Shown: piece after piece, positions 56,605 through 64,000 of the stretch
Numbering within the stretch: position 1 is the first letter of the stretch
Layout of the letters: each line of letters begins with the position of its first letter
Translations under genes and position numbers: made by a program
Assembly: GCA_002101235.1 (NCBI GenBank)
Contig: LWTL01000123.1
Location: 62,001 to 126,000, forward strand
Origin: Cycloclasticus sp. symbiont of Bathymodiolus heckerae
Lineage (GTDB): Bacteria > Pseudomonadota > Gammaproteobacteria > Methylococcales > Cycloclasticaceae
Direction: 5' to 3'
Length of the DNA stretch: 64,000 nucleotides
The notes under the pieces: generated by a model
The model's input: the letters and a program-made list of their open reading frames with translations, nothing else
Told to the model about the DNA's origin: nothing
Databases searched by the model: none

Positions 56605-57792
56605 ATGCATAATCACATCATGCCAACTTACGCATCACTTCCTGTTCGCTTTATTAAAGGCGAAGGCGCTTGGCTATGGGATGATAAAGGCGATAAATAT
56701 CTCGACGCACTATCCGGCATTGCCGTTTGTGGTTTAGGTCACGCCCATCCTGAAGTTGCTGCCGCCATCAGCGAGCAAGCTAACACGTTGATGCACACAT
56801 CAAACCTCTATTTCATTGATAAGCAAGAAAAACTAGCTAATAAACTCTGCGAACTCACCGGCATGAATGACGTGTTCTTTGGTAACTCTGGCGCGGAGGC
56901 CAATGAAGCGGCCATTAAAATAGCGCGCCGCTTTGCGCACAGCAAAAACATAAGCAACCCTGTTATCGTCACCATGAACAACAGTTTTCATGGTCGGACG
57001 TTAGCTACGCTAACCGCTACAGGCAATCCAAAAGTTAAAGAGGGGTTTGCGCCTTTGCCAAGCGGGTTTTGTCATATTCCATACAATGATATTCAAGCGC
57101 TTGAAGGCTTAGCTGAGCAACAGACTGACATTGTTGCTGTACTGGTTGAGCCCATTCAAGGCGAAAGCGGCATCAACATTCCTGCCACTGATTACCTTAA
57201 TAAGCTTCGTGAACTGTGCAACAAAAACGATTGGTTATTAATGCTGGATGAGATTCAAACAGGCATTGGCCGTACCGGTACTTTTTTAGCCAGTCAACAA
57301 AATAACATTAAAGCTGACGTTGTAACGCTTGCAAAAGCATTGGGCAATGGTGTGCCCATTGGCGCGTGTTTGACGCATGGAAAGGCAACGGGGCTGCTCA
57401 CTGCTGGCACTCACGGTTCTACGTTTGGCGGCAACCCGCTAGCTTGCGCTGCTGCGCTCACTGTTATTGATATTTTAGAACGCGATCAATTATCTAACAG
57501 GGCAACACAACTTGGCGAAAAAATGCGTGTTGCGTTTGAACAAGCGCTGAAAAATTGTGGTCACGTTGTCGAAATTAGGCAAAAAGGCCTAATGATCGGC
57601 ATTGAATTATCAACCCTATGCGTAGAACTCGTTAGTAAAGCATTAGAGCAAAACCTCCTTATTAATGTAGCAGGAGGGAATACCGTTCGCCTATTACCAC
57701 CACTAACAATAAGCGACGATGAGGCTGATAAAATCATCACCACTGTTAGCGACTTAATTATTGCTCATTCGCCTATTATTTCTGTACAGTAA
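56605..57792 (+). CDS. argD: acetylornithine transaminase
   Basis: 395 residues from ATG 56605; ATG 56620 is an alternative. Class III PLP aminotransferase: [46 protein letters not shown], the PLP Lys in [15 protein letters not shown], and [12 protein letters not shown]. It makes N-acetylornithine from N-acetylglutamate semialdehyde. argF starts 4 bp after its stop, so they share a transcript. Confidence 0.95.
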   Translation: MHNHIMPTYASLPVRFIKGEGAWLWDDKGDKYLDALSGIAVCGLGHAHPEVAAAISEQANTLMHTSNLYFIDKQEKLANKLCELTGMNDVFFGNSGAEANEAAIKIARRFAHSKNISNPVIVTMNNSFHGRTLATLTATGNPKVKEGFAPLPSGFCHIPYNDIQALEGLAEQQTDIVAVLVEPIQGESGINIPATDYLNKLRELCNKNDWLLMLDEIQTGIGRTGTFLASQQNNIKADVVTLAKALGNGVPIGACLTHGKATGLLTAGTHGSTFGGNPLACAAALTVIDILERDQLSNRATQLGEKMRVAFEQALKNCGHVVEIRQKGLMIGIELSTLCVELVSKALEQNLLINVAGGNTVRLLPPLTISDDEADKIITTVSDLIIAHSPIISVQ

Positions 57793-57796
57793 CCAC

Positions 57797-58699
57797 ATGA
57801 AACCACGTCATTTTATTACCCTCAACGATCTAAACGCCGACGAGCTGCGTTCAATCATTCAGCGTGCTATCGAATTAAAAAAAATGCGTGCTAATAATGA
57901 GGTTTACGAGCCACTTAAAAATAAAGTTCTAGCAATGATTTTTGAAAAGTCATCAACACGCACGCGTATTTCTTTTGAAGCAGGTATGGCACAATTTGGC
58001 GGCAGCGCATTATTTTTATCTCCCCGCGACACTCAGCTAGGCCGCGGCGAACCTATCGAAGATTCTGCGCGCGTTATTTCACGTATGGTAGATGGCATTA
58101 TGTTGCGCACCAACGATCACGAGACAGTGACAACCTTTGCTCAACATTCCAAGGTTCCCGTTATTAATGGCTTAACGGACCGCTTTCACCCTTGCCAATT
58201 ACTGGCTGATTTACAAACTTGGTTTGAACAACGCGGCGATATTCAAGGCAAGCGCGTTTGCTGGATTGGTGATGGCAATAATATGTGCCAATCGTATATG
58301 AATGCCGCAAAGCTGCTCAATTTCACACTAACCATTGCATGCCCTGCTGGGTATGAACCTGAGCAAGAATTACTAACTGCAACAGCGAGTCATGTTGAAG
58401 TATTTAACGACCCCAAACAAGCTGTTACAAATGCAGACCTTATCGTGACAGATGTTTGGGCTAGTATGGGCCAAGAAGATGAGCAAAAAGCTCGTGAAAA
58501 AGACTTTGCCAACTTCCAAGTTAACTCAACACTTATGGCGCTTGCTAAACCTGACGCTTTATTTATGCACTGTTTGCCTGCACATCGTGGCGAAGAAGTA
58601 AGTGCATCAGTACTTGATGGTAAACAAAGCGTCATATGGGACGAAGCCGAAAATCGCTTGCACGCCCAAAAAGCTCTTTTAGAATTTTTAATGAAATAA
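57797..58699 (+). CDS. argF: ornithine carbamoyltransferase
   Basis: 300 residues from ATG 57797 ([17 protein letters not shown]); the frame is open further inside argD but this ATG fits the family. Carbamoyl phosphate binding is shown by [15 protein letters not shown] (STRTR motif), [12 protein letters not shown] follows, and ornithine binding by [13 protein letters not shown]. It makes citrulline from ornithine. Part of argD-argF. Confidence 0.96.
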   Translation: MKPRHFITLNDLNADELRSIIQRAIELKKMRANNEVYEPLKNKVLAMIFEKSSTRTRISFEAGMAQFGGSALFLSPRDTQLGRGEPIEDSARVISRMVDGIMLRTNDHETVTTFAQHSKVPVINGLTDRFHPCQLLADLQTWFEQRGDIQGKRVCWIGDGNNMCQSYMNAAKLLNFTLTIACPAGYEPEQELLTATASHVEVFNDPKQAVTNADLIVTDVWASMGQEDEQKAREKDFANFQVNSTLMALAKPDALFMHCLPAHRGEEVSASVLDGKQSVIWDEAENRLHAQKALLEFLMK

Positions 58700-58732
58700 C
58701 TCATTCAATCCAAACTGACGACAGGACCTCCA

Positions 58733-59398
58733 GTGAAGAAACTATTTTTAGCAATTACCCTACTAACCAGCACAGCTATTATGGCTGAATCGGCCTATGT
58801 CTCTGACGAACTTGAAATCATGGTTCGTTCTGGCAAAAGTGCCGGACACCGTATTATTGCAACACTGAAAAGTGGCAAAAAGATTAATGTGATTGAGCGT
58901 GATCGTGACTCTGGCTATTCACGCGTTAAATTAAGCGAAACTCGCGAAGGCTGGGTTCTTTCTCGCCTACTACGCAAAACACCGTCCGCAAAATCTCGTT
59001 TAGCGAAAGCAGAGGCCTCACTAGCATCACTTAAATCAAAATTTAGCGCGTCTAGCAAACAGTTAACGGCATTAAGCGAACAAAAAGGAAGCCTGGACAC
59101 TGAAACAAGCTCCTTAAAGAAATCAAATGTTTCTTTATCTCGTGAACTTGAGCAGCTAAAAGAAACATCCAGTAATGCCGTCCAAATTCTTGAAGAGCGC
59201 AATCAACTTCAACAACGCGTAGTCACTATTGAGCGCGAGCTGGAAAGCCTAAAACGAGAAAACGATACTCTCGTCAATAGCGATGCCCAAGACTGGTTTT
59301 TAGTAGGTGCCGGTGTTTTATTATTCGGTATTCTTCTTGGTTTCATCCTACCTAAATTAAGCTGGCGCAAGAAAACATCTTGGCAGTCATCCTTCTAA
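58733..59398 (+). CDS. TIGR04211-type SH3-domain membrane protein (YgiM-like)
   Basis: 221 residues. A signal peptide (MKKLFLAITLLTSTAIMA) is followed by an SH3b domain (VRSGKSAGHRIIATLKSGKK, then REGWVLSRLL), a coiled coil (about 85-185) and a C-terminal membrane helix with a short basic tail (GVLLFGILLGFILPKLSWRK). This is the TIGR04211 layout. The start is GTG 58733 with AGGACC before it. The role is unknown. It sits between argF and ilvD on the same strand. Confidence 0.88.
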   Translation: MKKLFLAITLLTSTAIMAESAYVSDELEIMVRSGKSAGHRIIATLKSGKKINVIERDRDSGYSRVKLSETREGWVLSRLLRKTPSAKSRLAKAEASLASLKSKFSASSKQLTALSEQKGSLDTETSSLKKSNVSLSRELEQLKETSSNAVQILEERNQLQQRVVTIERELESLKRENDTLVNSDAQDWFLVGAGVLLFGILLGFILPKLSWRKKTSWQSSF

Positions 59399-59420
59399 AA
59401 CTTATTAACACGAGCACAAC

Positions 59421-61115
59421 ATGTCAGACAAAAAGAACGATAGCAGAAAATTTTCCTCCTTAGTAGTTGATGGTATGGAGCGCGCACCAAGTCGCGCCAT
59501 GCTGCACGCCGTTGGTTTTAAGAACGAAGATTTCAAAAAACCTCAAGTGGGCATTGCCTCCACGTGGGCTATGGTAACTCCGTGCAATATGCATATCAAC
59601 GAACTGGCCGATGACACTGCAATAGGCGTTAATGCCGCTGGCGGCAAAGGTGTTATTTTCAACACCATTACCATTTCAGACGGCATTTCTATGGGCACTG
59701 AGGGCATGAAATATTCATTGACCTCACGTGAAGTGATCGCCGATTCTATCGAAACAGTTGTTGGCTGCCAGGGCTTTGATGGTGTTGTTGCCATTGGTGG
59801 TTGCGATAAGAACATGCCTGGTTGCATGATCGCTCTTGCACGACTAAATCGCCCGGCTATTTTTGTTTACGGTGGCACCATCCTTTCTGGCTGTCACAAA
59901 CAACGCAAACTGGATATTATTTCTGTTTTTGAAGCTGTTGGCGCACGCGCAAACAACCAAATAGATGACGAAGAGTTATACGCTATTGAGTCCAAAGCCA
60001 TCCCTGGTGCGGGCTCTTGTGGCGGCATGTATACAGCCAACACCATGGCTTCTGCCATTGAAGCGATGGGAATGAGTTTGCCAAACAGCTCTGCTCAAGC
60101 TGCTATTTCTGCTGATAAAAAACAAGACTGTAAAGACGCTGGCGAAGCTGTTTTAAAGCTATTAGAACTCGACATAAAGCCTCGCGACATTATGACGCGT
60201 AAAGCGTTTGAAAATGCTATTACTGTTGTTATCGCCTTAGGCGGATCAACTAATGCCGTACTGCATTTACTTGCAATGGCACACAGCGCTGAGGTTGAAT
60301 TAAAATTAACCGACTTTACAGAGATCGGCAAACGCGTCCCCATGGTCGCTGATTTAAAGCCAAGCGGTAAATACTCTATGGGCGAGTTGATCGATATTGG
60401 CGGCATTCAACCGTTAATGAAAATTTTATTAGACGCTGGTTTATTACACGGCGAGTGCCTCACTGTGACAGGCAAAACACTAGCTGAAAATTTAGCGGAT
60501 GTTGCACCATACCCAGATAACCAAGACGTTATTCGCTCACTTGATAACGCCATTAAAAAAGACAGCCATCTTGTTGTTTTACATGGCAACCTTGCAAGCG
60601 AAGGCGCAGTAGCAAAAATCACCGGCAAAGAAGGCTTAGGCTTTACTGGCACAGCCCGCGTATTTGATTCTGAAGAAGAATCAATGGCGAGCATTATTGC
60701 CGGCTCCATCAAAGAAGGCGATGTTCTGGTTATTCGTTACGAAGGCCCCAAAGGCGGCCCCGGCATGCGCGAAATGCTCGCACCTACCTCCGCTATTATG
60801 GGTCGCGGCTTAGGTGACAAAGTAGCCTTTATTACAGACGGTCGATTCTCCGGTGGTACACACGGCTTTGTTGTTGGGCACATTACACCTGAGGCTTACC
60901 AAGGCGGCGCTATTGCCATTGTAGAAGATGGCGACACCATTACTATTGATAGCGTAAAAAATGAACTTCGATTGCATCTAGACGACGACGTGATTAAACA
61001 GCGTCTTACAAGCTGGGTTCAGCCTGCACCGCGTTATACACGAGGTGTACTTGCAAAATACGCAAAGTTAGTAAGTTCCGCATCTGAAGGCGCAGTCACC
61101 GATAAGGGTGAATAA
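59421..61115 (+). CDS. ilvD: dihydroxy-acid dehydratase
   Basis: 564 residues. Iron-sulfur ligands are visible in [11 protein letters not shown] (about 132-142) and [12 protein letters not shown]; the C-terminal part carries [11 protein letters not shown] and [17 protein letters not shown]. It forms 2-keto acids in valine, isoleucine and leucine synthesis. The start ATG 59421 is 22 bp after the SH3 gene. This is the short-form type related to the 2Fe-2S IlvD/Edd family. Confidence 0.96.
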   Translation: MSDKKNDSRKFSSLVVDGMERAPSRAMLHAVGFKNEDFKKPQVGIASTWAMVTPCNMHINELADDTAIGVNAAGGKGVIFNTITISDGISMGTEGMKYSLTSREVIADSIETVVGCQGFDGVVAIGGCDKNMPGCMIALARLNRPAIFVYGGTILSGCHKQRKLDIISVFEAVGARANNQIDDEELYAIESKAIPGAGSCGGMYTANTMASAIEAMGMSLPNSSAQAAISADKKQDCKDAGEAVLKLLELDIKPRDIMTRKAFENAITVVIALGGSTNAVLHLLAMAHSAEVELKLTDFTEIGKRVPMVADLKPSGKYSMGELIDIGGIQPLMKILLDAGLLHGECLTVTGKTLAENLADVAPYPDNQDVIRSLDNAIKKDSHLVVLHGNLASEGAVAKITGKEGLGFTGTARVFDSEEESMASIIAGSIKEGDVLVIRYEGPKGGPGMREMLAPTSAIMGRGLGDKVAFITDGRFSGGTHGFVVGHITPEAYQGGAIAIVEDGDTITIDSVKNELRLHLDDDVIKQRLTSWVQPAPRYTRGVLAKYAKLVSSASEGAVTDKGE

Positions 61116-61127
61116 GCCTCCAAACCG

Positions 61128-62291
61128 TTGATCAACCCTGTTAATACATTAGATATGATGCGTGCCTTAATCGGCACGCCATCGGTCAGCAGCACCAGTA
61201 ATAGACACGACCAAAGCAACCTGCCCGTTATTCATTTATTGGCAGACTGGCTTGAGAACTTAGGCTTCAGCGTTGACATTCATACCCTTGAAAACCAGCC
61301 CGGAAAAGCCAACCTTATTGCCACTATCGGCCCTCGTCATAAAGGTGCTGATGGACTTATTTTGTCAGGCCATACGGACACGGTTCCTTATGACGACAGT
61401 CACTGGTTGCAAGACCCGTTCAAGTTAACCGAAAAAGATAATAATTTTTACGGCTTAGGCAGTACCGACATGAAATCCTTTTTTGCACTCGCTATTAATA
61501 CGGTTGCAAAATTCAAAGCATCGGATTTCAAACGCCCACTGACTATATTAGCAACAGCTGATGAAGAAAGCGCTATGAGCGGCGCACAAGCTCTACTTAA
61601 AGAACAATTACAACACGCCAAGTATGCCGTTATTGGCGAGCCCACGGCCCTCACTCCTATTCGCATGCACAAAGGCGTGATGATGGAGTCACTCATTGTG
61701 ACAGGGCATGCAGGGCATTCAAGCAATCCCCACTTGGGTGCTAGTGCAACGGAAGGAATGCACCGTGTAATCAATGAGCTATTGTTGTGGCGAAATGAAC
61801 TGCAGACGAAATATCAAAACCCTGTTTTTGATGTCTCCTCACCCACTATGAACATCGGATCAATTCATGGTGGCGACAATCCAAACCGCATTTGCTCACA
61901 TTGCGAAACCCAAATAGATATTCGACCGCTGCCCGGTATGGACATCAATTCTATACGCGCAGACCTACAAAATCGTTTAGAACAAATACTCCCGGAAGAA
62001 AGCAAATTAAAACTAGCTTACCGCCCTATATTTTGTGGCGTACCACCGTTTGAAACACCCGCTGATGCAAAGCTCACCCGATTAATCGAAAGCATTACGG
62101 GTAAAGCGGCTGAGTCCGTTGCTTTTGGTACAGAAGCACCCTATTTGAGTAAGCTGGGCATAGAAACCATTGTGATAGGCCCTGGTAATATTGACCAAGC
62201 ACATCAACCCAACGAATTTATTCCCGGCAATCAAATAACGCCTTATTGCAATTTTTTGCAAAATCTAATACGAAAAATATGCATTAACTAG
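61128..62291 (+). CDS. argE: acetylornithine deacetylase
   Basis: 387 residues of the M20 peptidase family. Metal ligands lie in LSGHTDTVPYDD (His, Asp), TADEESAMSG (Glu-Glu) and IGEPTALTP, and FGTEAPYLSKLGIETIVIGPG near the end. ArgE releases acetate from N-acetylornithine in the linear arginine route. The start is TTG 61128, favoured because the family begins about there; ATG 61155 is the alternative. It lies 12 bp after ilvD. Confidence 0.94.
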   Translation: MINPVNTLDMMRALIGTPSVSSTSNRHDQSNLPVIHLLADWLENLGFSVDIHTLENQPGKANLIATIGPRHKGADGLILSGHTDTVPYDDSHWLQDPFKLTEKDNNFYGLGSTDMKSFFALAINTVAKFKASDFKRPLTILATADEESAMSGAQALLKEQLQHAKYAVIGEPTALTPIRMHKGVMMESLIVTGHAGHSSNPHLGASATEGMHRVINELLLWRNELQTKYQNPVFDVSSPTMNIGSIHGGDNPNRICSHCETQIDIRPLPGMDINSIRADLQNRLEQILPEESKLKLAYRPIFCGVPPFETPADAKLTRLIESITGKAAESVAFGTEAPYLSKLGIETIVIGPGNIDQAHQPNEFIPGNQITPYCNFLQNLIRKICIN

Positions 62292-62295
62292 ATAC

Positions 62296-62347
62296 AAACG
62301 CAATCAAAGCGACCAGTTTTTGCGTTTTATGCAAATAAAGCTATAAT
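62296..62347 (+). promoter_or_regulatory. argA promoter with overlapping inverted repeats
   Basis: TTGCGT (62320-62325), 16 bp, TATAAT (62342-62347). The ATG at 62354 is six bases after the -10, so the mRNA should begin at or beside it. AAACGCAA (62296-62303) and TTGCGTTT (62320-62327) form an 8-bp inverted repeat whose right arm covers the -35; TTTGC-N7-GCAAA (62319-62335) overlaps it. Candidate operators. Confidence 0.6.
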
Positions 62348-62353
62348 TAATGC

Positions 62354-63907
62354 ATGTTAAACGATGCAAACTTCATTATTCAGCAATTTGGCGGCGTAAA
62401 AGCCCTCGCAAGCGCTATTGGTAAAGACCCCGCAACCATCTACCGCTGGACATACCCTAAACACAAAGGCGGAACAGGCGGTCACATCCCGCCCTCTGCA
62501 TTGCGCAAAGTAAATGAAGCCGCGGTATTGCTTAACATTGAGATCACCCTTAACGAACAAGGACAAGCGCCCTCAATAACGCAAAACTCTGCATTACACC
62601 CTCACCAGTTTATTAATTGGTTTCGCAGCACAGCCCCCTATATTCATGCGCATCGCGGAAAAACGTTTGTTATTAATTTCAGTGGCGATGCTGTTGATGA
62701 CCCTCTGTTCTCTACTCTTATTGAAGATTTCGCCTTACTAAACAGCCTCGGCATTCGCTTAATTCTCGTACATGGCATGCGCCCACAGCTCGAAAAAAAA
62801 TTAATCGCTAGTCGCCACGCTAGCCAAGTTGTTCAGCACTTACGCATTACCGACAAACACACGCTCGAATTAGCAAAAGAAGCCTCCGGTACTGTCCGAA
62901 TTAATATTGAAGCGAGGCTTTCAACTAGCTTGGCTAACACGCCTATGGCCGATTCTGATATTCGCGTCACATCAGGAAATTTCATTGTTGCGAAACCGCT
63001 CGGCGTTATAAACGGTGTTGATCATCAGTTTACTGGCGAAGTCCGTCGTGTTGATACCAGCTCTATCTCAAAAAATTTAGATGCAGGCCATATCGTTTTA
63101 GTCTCACCGATTGGGTTCTCACCCACTGGCGATGTTTTCAATTTACGCAGTGAAGAAGTTGCCACGGCAATTGCTACCGCAATAAAAGCCGACAAGCTCA
63201 TTCTAATGACCGAGAAAACAGAGCTTTTAACCACTGAAAACACTTTAATACGTCAACTCACGACGCAACAAGCGCAAAGCCTTCTTGAAGAAAAAAACAA
63301 CCAAGACGATACCTGCCTGCATTTACAAGAAGCCATTAGAGCTAGCACACTGGGCGTAAAACGTATTCACCTCATTAGCCGTAAAATAAACGGCGGCTTA
63401 CAACTGGAGCTGTTTACGCGACAAGGGTCTGGGACGCTCATCAGCATACAACCATTTGAAGATGCGCGCCTTGCTACCGTTGATGATATTCAGGGCATTA
63501 TTGAACTCATTAGACCTCTGGAATCGCGTGGTTTACTCGCTTATCGCACATCAGAAGCTATTGAAATGGATATTGATAAATTTCATATTATTGAACAAGA
63601 TGGCCTCATAACAACCTGCGCGGCACTCTACGAATACCCTCAAGAAAAAATGGGAGAGCTTGCTTGCGTGGCGGTTCACCCTAGTTACCGAACCGGCGAA
63701 CGTGGAGATTATTTATTAAGCTTAATCGAAAACAAAGCCCGCTCAAAAGGTCTCGATACGCTCTTTGTACTCACTACTCAAAGTAGCCACTGGTTTGCCG
63801 AAAAGGGGTTCAATCCCGCTACAATTAATGAGCTTCCCCAAGAGAAACAGTGTAATTACAATCAAACGCGGCGATCAAACATCCTCATTAAGCGCTTAAA
63901 CAAATAA
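62354..63907 (+). CDS. argA: N-acetylglutamate synthase ArgA fused to an N-terminal helix-turn-helix domain
   Basis: 517 residues, about 75 longer than E. coli ArgA. Residues 1-63 form a phage Cro/YdaS-like helix-turn-helix (FGGVKALASAIGKDPATIYR and HIPPSALRKVNEAA). A linker follows to about 84, then a complete ArgA: the amino-acid kinase domain from AHRGKTFVINFSGDAVDD to about 365, and the GNAT domain from about 370, with VAVHPSYRTGERGDYLLS and FVLTTQSSHWFAEKGF. No in-frame ATG, GTG or TTG lies near the ArgA part, so it is a true fusion. It makes N-acetylglutamate in the first step of arginine synthesis. Regulatory use of the HTH is inferred. Confidence 0.92.
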   Translation: MLNDANFIIQQFGGVKALASAIGKDPATIYRWTYPKHKGGTGGHIPPSALRKVNEAAVLLNIEITLNEQGQAPSITQNSALHPHQFINWFRSTAPYIHAHRGKTFVINFSGDAVDDPLFSTLIEDFALLNSLGIRLILVHGMRPQLEKKLIASRHASQVVQHLRITDKHTLELAKEASGTVRINIEARLSTSLANTPMADSDIRVTSGNFIVAKPLGVINGVDHQFTGEVRRVDTSSISKNLDAGHIVLVSPIGFSPTGDVFNLRSEEVATAIATAIKADKLILMTEKTELLTTENTLIRQLTTQQAQSLLEEKNNQDDTCLHLQEAIRASTLGVKRIHLISRKINGGLQLELFTRQGSGTLISIQPFEDARLATVDDIQGIIELIRPLESRGLLAYRTSEAIEMDIDKFHIIEQDGLITTCAALYEYPQEKMGELACVAVHPSYRTGERGDYLLSLIENKARSKGLDTLFVLTTQSSHWFAEKGFNPATINELPQEKQCNYNQTRRSNILIKRLNK

Positions 63908-64000
63908 AACACCTCTTAGGTCACAGCAAATTTGCACACAGCGTCTATACTTAAACGAAAAACAATCAACGCATGAAAGGATTTAGAACTTAAACAATGA

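Noticed and set aside
1-64000. CRISPR array, prophage, intact insertion sequence or rRNA operon
   Set aside because: No regularly spaced repeats, no transposase, integrase or phage structural genes, and no rRNA sequence were seen in any part of the window.

Overview
The window reads as chromosome of a free-living, motile gammaproteobacterium. Supporting evidence is the gene families and their local order: ubiX and a Fre-like reductase, birA-coaX-SPOR-tRNA-Thr, clpB/pgeF/rluD/bamD, sucCD, pilSR-pilA, mlaA, rnt, grxD and argA/argE. A PomA/PomB-type motor suggests sodium-driven flagella, hence a marine or saline habitat. The lineage may be a Thiotrichales relative (Cycloclasticus- or Methylophaga-like), but this is an impression and has not been checked. 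Nearly all of it is core metabolism. There is no CRISPR array, intact transposon, integrase or rRNA operon.

Layout. 1-6 kb: a Fre-like reductase (cut by the window edge), a small unknown gene, ubiX, a rhodanese, a decayed gene, a DUF3817 protein, a znuD-zur zinc unit with a Zur operator, and ytoQ. 6-10 kb: a segment bounded by an imperfect 66-67 bp direct repeat that includes the 3' end of tRNA-Met. It holds an RND/MMPL exporter, fused remnants of a phosphate acyltransferase and an acetate kinase, an intact fabI, and non-coding debris. 10-16.5 kb: ychF and a leucine-type cluster, leuB convergent with leuC-leuD-leuA, the last of the Leptospira-type citramalate/isopropylmalate synthase family. 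16.4-21.3 kb: tRNA-Thr, SPOR protein, coaX, birA, PilZ protein, pomB, pomA with a sigma-28-like promoter. 21.4-31.4 kb: a phosphate region (pit, DUF47, porin, phoU, pstBACS, phoRB) with three Pho-box clusters. 31.5-45.9 kb: cytochrome c, DUF3047, clpB with a sigma-32 promoter, ZIP transporter, pgeF, rluD, bamD, nadE, sucCD, pilSR. 46-48.5 kb: pilA with a sigma-54 promoter and a TMTC-like membrane protein. 48.7-56.5 kb: nadA, aspS, fmdB-type gene, pyrC, mlaA, rnt, grxD, orphan hyuB. 56.6-63.9 kb: argD, argF, SH3 protein, ilvD, argE, argA.

How the genes work together. PhoR/PhoB should sense phosphate shortage and induce the porin and the Pst transporter, with PhoU as the signalling link, beside a low-affinity Pit system. 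argA, argD, argE and argF cover four steps of the linear arginine route; ilvD and the leu genes cover branched-chain amino acids; nadA and nadE belong to NAD synthesis. PilS/PilR with sigma-54 should drive pilA, and the following gene may modify the pilin.

The least ordinary items are: an ArgA with an N-terminal helix-turn-helix domain and a promoter that predicts leaderless mRNA; a terminator-like hairpin in the argD leader; the tRNA-Met repeat segment with its pta/ackA scar; the Leptospira-type leu synthase gene sitting next to tRNA-Thr; and a pilin that lacks the usual disulfide next to a putative glycosyltransferase.
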